Below, in pieces: positions 38,299-46,948 of a stretch of DNA of 64,000 bases. Under the pieces are notes generated by a model that did no database searches, was not told where the DNA came from, and worked only from the letters and a program-made list of their open reading frames with translations. The DNA is from Burkholderia lata (GTDB lineage Bacteria > Pseudomonadota > Gammaproteobacteria > Burkholderiales > Burkholderiaceae). The stretch's first letter is position 1; the number at the start of each line of letters is the position of its first letter. The position numbers were made by a program, and so were the translations under genes. The stretch is taken from contig NC_007510.1 of assembly GCF_000012945.1 (NCBI RefSeq), positions 2,666,001-2,730,000 on the forward strand, read 5' to 3'.

Positions 38299-40860
38299 TC
38301 ATGCGTCGCGCAGCGACTGCAGCGCGGGGCGCCGCAGCACATTATGCAGGCTCAGCCAGCCGGCCGCACCGGCGCACACGATGCCGGCCGCGATGCCGGC
38401 CGGCACCAGCCACGGATCGACGGCGAGCTGGAAGTCGAATACACGCGACGCGAGCACCCAGCCGACCGCGATCGCGCCCGCCGATGCCAGCGCACCAGCC
38501 AGCGCGCCGACCACGACGAATTCCGCGCGCTGCACCGCGTTGACCTGCGCGCGCGACGCGCCGAGCGCGCGCAGCAGCGCGGCCTCGCGCACCCGCTCGT
38601 CGCGCGTGCCGGCAAGCGCCGTGTACAGCACGAGCACGCCGGCCGCGAGCGTGAACGCAAACAGGAACTGCACCGCCCCGACCACCTGCAGCATCATCCG
38701 CTGCAGCTGCGCGAGAATCGGCGCGACGTCGATCGCGGTCAGGTTCGGGTAGCGCGCGATCAGCGGATCGAGCAGCGCGGCATCCGATGCGGGCAAATGG
38801 AAGCTCGTCAGGTACACGGCCGGGAAATCCTTCAGCACCGGCGGCGGCATCAGCACGAAGAAATTGACGCGGAACGAACCCCAGTCGAGCTTGCGCACGC
38901 TCGTGATCGGCGCGTCGACCGTCAGCCCCGTCACGTCGAAGCGCAGCATGTCGCCCGGCTTCACGTTCAGCGTCTTCGCGAGGCCGGCCTCGATCGAGAT
39001 CTGCGGCGTGGCCGCGGTGCCGAACCAGTCGCCTTCGACGATCCGGTTGTCGGACGGCAGCTCGGTCGTATAGGACAGGTTGAACTCGCGGTCGACGAGC
39101 CGGCGCGCCTCCTCGGACGGGTACGCGTCCGGATTCACCGGCTTGCCGTTGATCGCGACGAGGCGGCCGCGCACCATCGGCGCGGGCTCCGCGTCGCGCA
39201 CGCCGTGCGCGGTCAGGTAGGCCGCGACGTCAGCGCGCTGGTCGGGCTGGATGTCGATCAGGAACTGATTCGGCGCATCGGGCGGCGTCGACTGACGCCA
39301 GCCCGCGACGAGGTCGTTGCGCGTGATCGCGATCAGCAGCAGGCACATCAGGCCAAGCGCGAGTGCGGTGATCTGCAGCGCGCTGGCCGTGCCGCGCCGG
39401 TGCAGCGACGCGAGTGCGTAGCGCCAGCCGACGCCCGCAGCCACGCGCGCATTGCGCACCGCGCGCGCGGCGGCGAACAGCACGAGCCGCGCGATCAGCG
39501 CGAAACCGACCAGCGCGCCGGCGAAACCGCCCGCGACGATCAGCCCGAGTTTCAGGTTGCCGGCCGCCACGATCAGCAGCGCCGCGAACAGCACGACGCC
39601 GATCGCGTACGCGGCCCATGCGGTGCGCGACGCGTCGCCCCACTCGCGCCGCAGCACGCGCACCGGCGGCACGCGCGTGAGCGGCACGAGCGGCGGCAGC
39701 GCGAAGCCGAGCAGCAGCACGAGCGCAGCGCCCACGCCAATCAGCGCCGGCCACAGCGTGGGCGGCGGCAGCACCACGTCGATCAGGCCACCGAGCGCGG
39801 CCAGCAACGCCCAGTGGCCGCCGTAGCCGAGCACCGCGCCTGCGGCACCGGACACGATCCCGATCCCGGCGAATTCGAGCGCAAACAGCGCGCCGAGCGT
39901 GCGGCGGCTCACGCCGAGGCAGCGCATCGTCGCACAGCCGTCGAGGTGGCGCCGCATGTAGCGCTGCGCGGCCATCGCAATCGCGACCGCCGCGAGCAGC
40001 GCGGTAAGCAGTGCGACGAGCGTCAGGAAGTGGCGCGCTCGATCCAGCGTCTGCCGCACCTGCGGCTGGCCTTCCTGCAACGATTCCAGACCGACGCCGC
40101 GCAGCTTCCCGCCGTCGACACGTGCGTGCGCATACGCTTCGAAGCGTGTGACAGCCTGCTGGTCGCCGGCGACCAGCAGCCGGTACGTAACACGGCTGCC
40201 GTAGCCCGTGAGCCCCGTTGCGGCGAGTTCATCGGCGCGCATCATCAACCGCGGCGAAAAATTGACGAAGGAAAAGCCGCGATCGAGTTCGCGGGAGATC
40301 GATGCGGCGACCTTGAACGTGCGCAGTCCGACACGCACCGTATCGCCCGCTTTCAGGTGCAGCGCATCGAGCAGCGCCGGATCGGCCCATACGGTGCCGG
40401 GCGCGGGAATCTCGGCGGCCTTCTGCGCGACGGCAGCGCCGGCCGGCAGGATCTCGACCGCGCCGCGCAACGGATAGCCGGGCGACACGGCCTTCACGGC
40501 CGCGAGGCGAGAGGGCGCCGCGTCGGTCGCCTGCCCGCCCGTGGCGGACGCGATCATGCTCGGGAAGATGGCGGTCGTCGCGGTACGCAGCCCGAGCGCG
40601 CGGGCCTGCTGGTCGAACGACGGATCGACGGGGCGATCGGCCCGCACGACGAAATCGGCGCCGAGCATCTGGCGCGCGTCGCGCTCGAGCCCCTGGCGCA
40701 GCCGGTCGGCAAGGAAGCCGACGCTCGTCAGCGCCGCGACCGCGAGCACCAAGGCAAGGACGAGCAGCGTCAACTCGCCCGCGCGCCAGTCGCGCGCGGT
40801 CATGCGGGCGGCCTGGCGGATCAGGTCGCGCAGGCCGAAGCGGCCGGCATGCGCGCTCAC
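38299..40860 (-). CDS. FtsX-like ABC transporter permease (YbbP-like), start uncertain
   Basis: 853 residues from a GTG at 40860 (VSAHAGRFGLRDLIRQAARM). A longer frame runs to 41694, but that part is antisense to the neighbouring DUF4126 gene and is rejected. Layout: one N-terminal membrane segment, a periplasmic MacB-like domain, three FtsX membrane segments around residues 260-440, a second periplasmic domain and three final membrane segments (about 730-845). Such permeases pair with an ATPase, for example YbbA with TesA, but none is adjacent. They are thought to extrude lipids or peptides. Confidence 0.8.
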   Translation of the reverse strand: MSAHAGRFGLRDLIRQAARMTARDWRAGELTLLVLALVLAVAALTSVGFLADRLRQGLERDARQMLGADFVVRADRPVDPSFDQQARALGLRTATTAIFPSMIASATGGQATDAAPSRLAAVKAVSPGYPLRGAVEILPAGAAVAQKAAEIPAPGTVWADPALLDALHLKAGDTVRVGLRTFKVAASISRELDRGFSFVNFSPRLMMRADELAATGLTGYGSRVTYRLLVAGDQQAVTRFEAYAHARVDGGKLRGVGLESLQEGQPQVRQTLDRARHFLTLVALLTALLAAVAIAMAAQRYMRRHLDGCATMRCLGVSRRTLGALFALEFAGIGIVSGAAGAVLGYGGHWALLAALGGLIDVVLPPPTLWPALIGVGAALVLLLGFALPPLVPLTRVPPVRVLRREWGDASRTAWAAYAIGVVLFAALLIVAAGNLKLGLIVAGGFAGALVGFALIARLVLFAAARAVRNARVAAGVGWRYALASLHRRGTASALQITALALGLMCLLLIAITRNDLVAGWRQSTPPDAPNQFLIDIQPDQRADVAAYLTAHGVRDAEPAPMVRGRLVAINGKPVNPDAYPSEEARRLVDREFNLSYTTELPSDNRIVEGDWFGTAATPQISIEAGLAKTLNVKPGDMLRFDVTGLTVDAPITSVRKLDWGSFRVNFFVLMPPPVLKDFPAVYLTSFHLPASDAALLDPLIARYPNLTAIDVAPILAQLQRMMLQVVGAVQFLFAFTLAAGVLVLYTALAGTRDERVREAALLRALGASRAQVNAVQRAEFVVVGALAGALASAGAIAVGWVLASRVFDFQLAVDPWLVPAGIAAGIVCAGAAGWLSLHNVLRRPALQSLRDA

Positions 40861-40910
40861 CTCATGGCCGGGTTGCCCGGCCGGCGGCTGCGCCGCGTGT
40901 TGCCGCCCCT

Positions 40911-41528
40911 TCAATCGCGCTTCCCCCCGATCGAGTTGAGCCGCGACACCATGTGGTTCGCCATGCCGCGAAAGCCGCCCGAGACACCGCGCCACAGGCG
41001 CGGGAGCGCCCACGCGGAAGCCGCGATGAAGGCGGCAAGCAGCACGAGGAATGCAAGCGGCACGAAGAACGCGAGCACGAGCCCGCCGACCACGAGGCCG
41101 TCCTCGGTCGACGACGCGATCCAGTTCGAAATCGGTTCGGGTGACAGGTTGATCATCGCGCGCGTGCCGGCCTTCGCCACGTGCGCGGCACCGGCGAGCG
41201 AGCCGCCCGCGAGCCCCGCGACCGCGAGCACGGTCGGATCGGCATGGCCGAGCGCGCCGGCTGCGAGCACCGCGCCGGCCGGAATGCGGATGAAGGTGTG
41301 CACGGCATCCCACAGCGAGTCGAACGCAGGGATCTTGTCGGCAAGGAATTCGGTGACGGTGAGCACGGCTGCGGCGCCGATGACCCACGGCGACATCAGG
41401 ACAGCCAGCGTATCGGGCAGGTGGAGCCAGCCGAACCGCGCCAGCACGCCGGCGATCAGCACCGTCAGGTACAGGCGCAGGCCGCTCGCCCACGCGAGCC
41501 CCGCGCCGAGCGAAATGGCTTCGATCAT
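40911..41528 (-). CDS. DUF4126 family membrane protein
   Basis: 205 residues from the ATG at 41528 (MIEAISLGAGLAWASGLRLY). Five or six hydrophobic segments; the GLRLYLTVLIAGVLARFGWL start and the ADKIPAFDSLWDAVHTFIRIP stretch are family features. The function is not known. It precedes the FtsX-like permease by 50 bases on the same strand and could be co-transcribed. Confidence 0.8.
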   Translation of the reverse strand: MIEAISLGAGLAWASGLRLYLTVLIAGVLARFGWLHLPDTLAVLMSPWVIGAAAVLTVTEFLADKIPAFDSLWDAVHTFIRIPAGAVLAAGALGHADPTVLAVAGLAGGSLAGAAHVAKAGTRAMINLSPEPISNWIASSTEDGLVVGGLVLAFFVPLAFLVLLAAFIAASAWALPRLWRGVSGGFRGMANHMVSRLNSIGGKRD

Positions 41529-41739
41529 GGCCCTCTCCTTGCACTTTCCGTGCGCTTTGCCGATTGATCGGATCGAGGCGGACAGACCGGCCGCGCGGCG
41601 CGTGGCGACCGGCACCGCGTGCCGCGAGAAGCACGACGGTATTCAGGCCCGAATGCGTTCCATTATAGACAGGCTGGGCGGGCGGCCGGCGCAATTCCGC
41701 AGTGCGGCAGCCGGGTGCAGGCGCGCACGGCTGCCTTCG

Positions 41740-42060
41740 TCAGGCTGCCGACGACAGCTTGAGGCCGATCAGCCCCGCGACGATCAGCGCGGCGCTCGCG
41801 ACCCGCGCGACGGTGAGCGCCTCGCCCATCATCACGATGCCGAACACGAACGCACCGACCGCGCCGATGCCCGTCCACACCGCGTACGCGGTGCCGAGCG
41901 GCAACTGGCGCATCGCGACCGCGAGCAGCCCGAAGCTGGCCAGCGCCGTCACGATCGTAAACACCGACGGACCGAGCTTCGTAAAGCCGTCCGACGATTT
42001 CATGCCGGCCGCCCAGGCCACTTCCAGCAAACCGGCAATGAACAACAATACCCACGCCAT
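41740..42060 (-). CDS. sugE: SMR-family guanidinium exporter (Gdx / SugE)
   Basis: 106 residues, four membrane segments. The start [20 protein letters not shown] has the central Glu of SMR proteins (about residue 13) and the SugE-type WAAGMK context, which in this family marks guanidinium/proton exchangers and not multidrug EmrE types. GGAG lies 10 bases before the ATG. Two ACGR-loop hairpins in the leader match the guanidine-II riboswitch, which supports guanidinium export. Confidence 0.9.
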   Translation of the reverse strand: MAWVLLFIAGLLEVAWAAGMKSSDGFTKLGPSVFTIVTALASFGLLAVAMRQLPLGTAYAVWTGIGAVGAFVFGIVMMGEALTVARVASAALIVAGLIGLKLSSAA

Positions 42061-42082
42061 CTCGACGTACTCCGTATCGGAT

Positions 42083-42126
42083 GGGGCCGTCCCCGTTGAA
42101 GCGAATGACCCGGGGTCGTCCCCGGG
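42083..42126 (-). ncRNA. Guanidine-II (mini-ykkC) riboswitch
   Basis: The minus-strand leader of sugE forms two short hairpins: CCCGGGG-ACGA-CCCCGGG (42109-42126) and GGGG-ACGG-CCCC (42083-42094), separated by 14 bases. The paired ACGR tetraloops and placement just before a Gdx gene are the defining features of the mini-ykkC class, which turns on guanidine export. The second hairpin ends about 12 bases before the ribosome-binding site. Confidence 0.88.
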
Positions 42127-42134
42127 CGGCGCCG

Positions 42135-42140
42135 AGTATA
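42135..42140 (-). promoter_or_regulatory. -10 box of the sugE riboswitch transcript
   Basis: TATACT on the minus strand, placed so that initiation would fall just before the first riboswitch hairpin. A -35 element is not obvious. Confidence 0.55.
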
Positions 42141-42203
42141 ACAAGATGCTTACGGACGCGGCGCGTGGCCGGCGGCCGATCGGGGGGCGACCGGCCGGGC
42201 CGG

Positions 42204-42488
42204 TCAGTTCGATACGCGCTTCGGCGTGGCGCCGCCGACGCAGCGGTCGTCGCGGTACAGCGCCCACTCCTCGCACACGCGGCCATCCTTGAACACGCAC
42301 ATGCCGACCTGCCCGCTCGACAGGTTGCGGACCGTGTGGCGGCCGCCGAGCTTGGCGCAATTGACCGACGCGGGATTGGCCATCGCCTGCTGCTGCGACG
42401 ACGGTTGCTGCCCGGGCGGCAGCGGTTGGGCGAACGCGCCAGACGCAGCAAGCGCCAGCGCACAGATGACGACCAGACGGACGGACAT
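42204..42488 (-). CDS. DUF333-domain secreted protein
   Basis: 94 residues from the ATG at 42488 ([20 protein letters not shown]). A signal peptide (about 1-20) leads to a Gln-rich stretch, then the DUF333 core [18 protein letters not shown] and [19 protein letters not shown] with four Cys likely forming two disulfides. It is sometimes labelled putative hemolysin; there is no direct evidence for that. It lies between sugE and kdpE on the same strand. Confidence 0.8.
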   Translation of the reverse strand: MSVRLVVICALALAASGAFAQPLPPGQQPSSQQQAMANPASVNCAKLGGRHTVRNLSSGQVGMCVFKDGRVCEEWALYRDDRCVGGATPKRVSN

Positions 42489-42646
42489 TGCACGCTCCTC
42501 GTTTTCGTTCGCGGAACGGTCAGGATAACGGGGAATGAGCGCCGGGTGTGCAACGCGCGCGTCGGCCGCGAGACTGTCGCGCCGACGCAACCGTGCCGGC
42601 GCGCAACGTCACGTGCGCGTGCACCGCTGCGCCCCGGCCGGGCCCG

Positions 42647-43345
42647 TCATGCGGCGCCGACGAGCCGGTAGCCGACGCCCGTCTCGGTGACGATGTACTC
42701 GGGCTGCGCCGGGTCGCGCTCGAGCTTCTGGCGCAGGTGCGCCATGTAGATCCGCAGGTAATGGTGGCTTTCGACGTGCGACGGCCCCCACACGTCGCGC
42801 AGCAGCTGGCGGTGCGTGAGCACGCGCCCCGCATGCCGCACGAGCGTCGCGAGCAGCCGGTACTCGAGCGGCGTCAGGTGCACGATCTCGTTGTCGCGCC
42901 ACACCTGGCGCAGCGCGAGATCGACGATGACGGTGCCGAAGGTCACCTTCGGCGACTCGTTCGCGCCACCCTGGTTGCGCCGGCGCAGTTGCGCGCGAAT
43001 CCGCGCACGCAGTTCGGACACGCCGAACGGCTTGGTCAGGTAATCGTCGGCGCCCGCGTCGAGCGCCGCGACCTTCTCTTCTTCCTGCGTGCGCGCGGAC
43101 AGCACGATCACCGGCACCTCGGACCAGCCGCGCAGCTCGCGGATCACGTCGAGGCCGTCGGTATCGGGCAGGCCGAGGTCGACGATCACGAGATCGGGCT
43201 TGCGCGTCGCCGCGTCGATCAGCCCCTGCTTGCCCGTCTCGGCCTCGAACACCGCGATGTCCTCCTCCTCGAGCGCGGCGCGCACGAAACGGCGGATCTG
43301 CTTTTCGTCCTCGATCAGGACGACGGTCAGGCTGGGTTCACTCAT
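42647..43345 (-). CDS. kdpE: KdpE response regulator
   Basis: 232 residues from the ATG at 43345 (MSEPSLTVVLIEDEKQIRRF). The receiver domain (about 1-115) has acidic pair EDE, phospho-acceptor Asp in VIVDLGLPDTDGL (about residue 54) and the conserved Lys (TKPFG, about 103). The OmpR-type winged helix (about 130-230) ends VTETGVGYRLVG. Its start overlaps the kdpD stop by 8 bases. It controls kdpFABC under low potassium or osmotic stress. Confidence 0.96.
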   Translation of the reverse strand: MSEPSLTVVLIEDEKQIRRFVRAALEEEDIAVFEAETGKQGLIDAATRKPDLVIVDLGLPDTDGLDVIRELRGWSEVPVIVLSARTQEEEKVAALDAGADDYLTKPFGVSELRARIRAQLRRRNQGGANESPKVTFGTVIVDLALRQVWRDNEIVHLTPLEYRLLATLVRHAGRVLTHRQLLRDVWGPSHVESHHYLRIYMAHLRQKLERDPAQPEYIVTETGVGYRLVGAA

Positions 43346-46181
43346 GGTCTGGCAATGATTCGGATGGGGACGACGCACCCGGTACATCGGGTTCGTCGTC
43401 GGGTACGGCAGGCGCGGCCGGCGGTGTCTCGACCGGCAGCGTGAACCAGAAACGCGCGCCCGTCACGTGGCCGTCGGGTGCCGTACGGTTGAGCGCGCCG
43501 ATTTTACCGCCGTGCGCCTCGACGATCGCGCGGCAGATCGCGAGGCCGAGGCCGATGCCCGGCGTCGCCGATTCCTTCTCGCCGCGCGTGAACTTGTCGA
43601 AGATCCGCGTTTCCATCCCGGCCGGCAGGCCGGGACCGTAGTCGTCGACGAGCACGCGCACGAACGGCAGGCCGTCTTCCGTCATGCGCTCGGCACCGAT
43701 GTCGAGCGGCGTATCGGCCGGCGTGTACTTTGCCGCGTTCTCGAACAGGTTGGTGAACAGGCGCTCCATCAGCACCGCGTCCATCTGCAGGAGCGGCAGG
43801 TCGGCCGGCAGCACGACGCGCGCGGGATGGCGGGCGAGCACGCGCTTGCATGCGGCGAGTGCGGCGCCGACGGTTTCCTCGAGCAGCGACCACTGGCGCT
43901 TCAACTGCAGGCTGCCGGCCTGCAGCCGCGCCATGTCGAGCAGGTTCGTGACGATGCCCGTCATCCGCAGCGCCTCGTCGTGGATCGCGTCGACGAGTTC
44001 GCCCTCGCGCTGCGCGAAGCGCTCGGCCGCCACGGCGTCGCCGCCCCGCGCGGCCGTGCGCCCGTTCGCGAGCATCGACGAGAAGCCGACGATCGTCGTG
44101 AGCGGCGTGCGCAGGTCGTGCGAGATCGCCGACAGCAGCGAGTTGCGCAGCCGCTCGGATTCCATGTTGACGAGCGCGTCGCGCGCGATCTCGACGTAGT
44201 GCACGCGTTCGAGCGCGAGTGCGATCTGCGCGGCGAATGCGTCGAGCATCCGCTGCTGTTCCGGCACCTCGAGTTCGCGCGGCTCGCGCGACGCCACCGC
44301 GAGCACGCCGCGCGTGCGCATCGGCGCCTTCAGCGGCAGGTACAGCGCGGCTGTCGCGGGCAACGTATCGGTGCCGCGGCCGGCCGGCTTCTGCTGGTCG
44401 TACACCCACTGGCCGACGTCGCTGTCGAGATCGGCGCCCGTCAGCGTGACGGCCGCATCGGGCTCCTCGATCTTCTGCCGCACCTTGTCCGCGCTGTCGG
44501 GCAGCAGGAACGCGACGCGCGCACGGAACACCTCGCCCACGTGGCGGCTGCCGATCTCGACGATCTGCTCGGTGGTCAGCGCCGCGCCCAGCTCGCGCGC
44601 CATCGCGTAGATCGCGCCGGTGCGCCGCTCGCGGCGCTGCGCGACGCTCGCCTGGCGCGTCAGCGTCGACGTCAGGTGGCTGATCACGAGCGACGTCAGC
44701 AGCATCCCGAAGAAAGTCAGCAGGTACTGCGTGTCGCTGACCGAGAACGACATGCGCGGCGGCACGAAGAAGTAATCGAACGCGGCCACCGACAGGAACG
44801 ACTGCAGCACGCCCGGGCCGCGCCCGAGCCGCACGGCCGAGAACACGACGCCGAGCAGGTACAGCATCACGAGGTTCGTGAGGTCGAGCCGCTCGGACAC
44901 GAGGCTCGCGACGACCGTGATCGCCGCGCAGATCGCGGCCGCGTACACGTAGTGCCGCGGCGGCGAACAATGCGTGCCGAACTGCGCGAACGCATCGCGC
45001 CAGTCGCGCGCACGCGCGTCGAGCGGTGCGGCGCGCGCCTCGTCGCTCGCGGACGCACGGATCAGCATCAGGTCGACGTCGCCCGCGCGTTCGGCAAGCT
45101 GCTCGCCGAACGGCCGCGCGAGGCGGCGCACGAGCCCGACCTTCGGCGAGCCGCCCGCGACGATCTTCGACACGTTGCGCACCTTCGCATAGCCGATCAG
45201 CGCGGCAACCGCGTCGCCACCGGCGAGCGTGGCCGTCTCCGCGCCGAGCTCGGCCGCGAGCTTCAGCGCGTCGAGCGTGCGTTGCCGTCGCGCATCGGGC
45301 AGCCGTTGCAGGCGCGGCGTTTCCACATAGACGGCGATCCAGTCGGCCTTCAGGCTCGCGGCGAGCCGCGCGGCCGCCCGCACGAGCGTCGGCGCTTCGG
45401 CGCCGGGACCGACGCACACGAGCAGCCGCTCGCGCGCCTGCCAGATGCGCTGGATCGAACGGTCGGCGCGGTATTCGCGCATCTGCGCGTCGACGCGATC
45501 GGCCGTGCGCCGCAGCGCCAGTTCGCGCAGCGCGATCAGGTTGCCCTTGCGGAAGAAGTTGCGCACCGCACGCTCGGCCTGCTGCGCGAGATAGACCTTG
45601 CCGTCGCGCATCCGCTCGAGCAGTTCCTCGGCCGGCAGGTCGACGAGCGTGACTTCGTCGGCCGCGTCGAACACGCGGTCGGGCACCGTCTCCCACACGC
45701 GGATGCCGGTGATCGCGCCGACCACGTCGTTCAGGCTTTCGAGGTGCTGGACGTTGACGGTCGTGTAGACGTCGATGCCCGCATCGAGCAGTTCGTACAC
45801 GTCCTGCCAGCGCTTCAGGTGCCGTGCGCCCTGTACGTTCGAGTGTGCGAGTTCGTCGACGAGGATCAGTTGCGGCTGGCGCGCGAGCGCGCCGTCGAGG
45901 TCGAATTCGGCGAGCGTGCGGCCGCGATAGTCGATGCGCGCGAGCGGCAACACGTCGAGGCCGTCGAGCAGCGCAGCGGTTTCGCTGCGCCCGTGCGTCT
46001 CGACGATACCGACGACGACGTCGACGCCCTCCTGCAGGCGCTGGCGCGCGGCCTGCAGCATCGCGTAGGTCTTGCCGACACCGGCCGATGCGCCGAAGAA
46101 GATCTTGAGCTGGCCGCGCCGCTGTTTTTCTTCGTCGCGCTGCAGCTTGTCGAGGAGTTGGTCTGGATCTGGACGGTTCAT
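43338..46181 (-). CDS. kdpD: KdpD sensor histidine kinase
   Basis: 947 residues. An N-terminal KdpD domain (about 20-230) has the Walker A GASAGVGKT and the following LVDELAHSN. A USP-like domain (about 250-370) follows, then four membrane segments (about 400-500), a GAF-like domain, and the kinase core with ISHDLRTPLTT (phospho-His about residue 690) and N/G boxes NLFENAAKYT and GIGLGLAI. It senses K+ limitation. The gene is preceded by a strong terminator after kdpC, so it may have its own promoter. Confidence 0.96.
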   Translation of the reverse strand: MNRPDPDQLLDKLQRDEEKQRRGQLKIFFGASAGVGKTYAMLQAARQRLQEGVDVVVGIVETHGRSETAALLDGLDVLPLARIDYRGRTLAEFDLDGALARQPQLILVDELAHSNVQGARHLKRWQDVYELLDAGIDVYTTVNVQHLESLNDVVGAITGIRVWETVPDRVFDAADEVTLVDLPAEELLERMRDGKVYLAQQAERAVRNFFRKGNLIALRELALRRTADRVDAQMREYRADRSIQRIWQARERLLVCVGPGAEAPTLVRAAARLAASLKADWIAVYVETPRLQRLPDARRQRTLDALKLAAELGAETATLAGGDAVAALIGYAKVRNVSKIVAGGSPKVGLVRRLARPFGEQLAERAGDVDLMLIRASASDEARAAPLDARARDWRDAFAQFGTHCSPPRHYVYAAAICAAITVVASLVSERLDLTNLVMLYLLGVVFSAVRLGRGPGVLQSFLSVAAFDYFFVPPRMSFSVSDTQYLLTFFGMLLTSLVISHLTSTLTRQASVAQRRERRTGAIYAMARELGAALTTEQIVEIGSRHVGEVFRARVAFLLPDSADKVRQKIEEPDAAVTLTGADLDSDVGQWVYDQQKPAGRGTDTLPATAALYLPLKAPMRTRGVLAVASREPRELEVPEQQRMLDAFAAQIALALERVHYVEIARDALVNMESERLRNSLLSAISHDLRTPLTTIVGFSSMLANGRTAARGGDAVAAERFAQREGELVDAIHDEALRMTGIVTNLLDMARLQAGSLQLKRQWSLLEETVGAALAACKRVLARHPARVVLPADLPLLQMDAVLMERLFTNLFENAAKYTPADTPLDIGAERMTEDGLPFVRVLVDDYGPGLPAGMETRIFDKFTRGEKESATPGIGLGLAICRAIVEAHGGKIGALNRTAPDGHVTGARFWFTLPVETPPAAPAVPDDEPDVPGASSPSESLPDHE

Positions 46182-46274
46182 GCGTCAGGAAGGCGGAGCG
46201 CCTGGATGCGCGCGAGTACGAGCATTGTTGTTCCAAATCGCCGCAAAAGGCAAAGACGGCGCATGCGCCGTCGG

Positions 46275-46314
46275 GAAAAAGCGCGTCCGGCGCGGATCGA
46301 GCCGCGCCGGACGC
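46275..46314 (-). terminator. Terminator between kdpC and kdpD
   Basis: A perfect 13-bp stem (GCGTCCGGCGCGG / CCGCGCCGGACGC) with a 6-base loop is followed by GCTTTTTCCC on the minus strand. It lies 28 bases after the kdpC stop and about 95 bases before the kdpD start. It should separate structural from regulatory kdp transcripts. Confidence 0.85.
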
Positions 46315-46341
46315 CGGTTGTCGCCGAAGCCGGACGCGCGC

Positions 46342-46923
46342 TCAGTGCGCGGCCTGCGCCGCGTCGAGCGCGAGGTTCAGCTTCAGCACGTTCACGCGCG
46401 GTTCGCCGAGCACGCCGAACTGGCGGCCCTTCGTGTTCGCGGCGACGAGCTGCGCGACCGCATCGGGCGCCAGGTTGCGCGCCTTCGCGACGCGCTCGAC
46501 CTGGTACGCGGCGGCGGCCGGCGTGATCTCCGGATCGAGGCCGCTCGCCGACGCCGTCACGAGGTCGACCGGCACCGGCTTCGACATGTCGGTGCCCGCG
46601 TCGCGCAGCGCGGCGATGCGCCCCTTCACCTGGTCGGCGAGCGACGGGTTCAGCGGGCCGAGGTTCGAGCCGCCGGAACCGGTCGCGTTGTACGGCATCG
46701 GCGACGTGGCCGACAGGCGGCCCCAGAAGTACTTCGGCGCATCGAACTGCTGGCCGATCAGCGCGGAGCCGACTGCCTTGCCGTCCTTCTCGATCAGGCT
46801 GCCGTTCGCCTGCGACGGGAACACGGCCTGGCCGAACACGGTCATCACGGCCGGGTAAGCGAGCCCCGTCACCGCGGTCAGCACGACAAAGATCACGACG
46901 AGCGGACGAATCAACGTTTTCAT
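46342..46923 (-). CDS. kdpC: Potassium-transporting ATPase subunit KdpC
   Basis: 193 residues. One N-terminal membrane segment (about 8-28, [20 protein letters not shown]) is followed by a periplasmic domain with the family block [26 protein letters not shown] (seen as FWGRLSAT and [12 protein letters not shown], about 65-92). KdpC stabilises KdpB and may raise ATP affinity. It follows kdpB by 25 bases and is closed by the terminator at 46275-46314. Confidence 0.96.
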   Translation of the reverse strand: MKTLIRPLVVIFVVLTAVTGLAYPAVMTVFGQAVFPSQANGSLIEKDGKAVGSALIGQQFDAPKYFWGRLSATSPMPYNATGSGGSNLGPLNPSLADQVKGRIAALRDAGTDMSKPVPVDLVTASASGLDPEITPAAAAYQVERVAKARNLAPDAVAQLVAANTKGRQFGVLGEPRVNVLKLNLALDAAQAAH

Positions 46924-46948
46924 GATGTTTCCTTCAAATACGGCCGGC

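Noticed and set aside
40861..41694. Upstream extension of the FtsX-like frame to 41694
   Set aside because: It overlaps the DUF4126 gene on the same strand in another frame and is Arg/Ala-rich; the permease N-terminus begins at about 40860.
38218..42099. 1293-codon plus-strand frame opposite the FtsX-like, DUF4126 and sugE genes
   Set aside because: Shadow frame: Arg/His/Gln-rich, no recognisable domain, antisense to genes with clear families and crossing several intergenic gaps.
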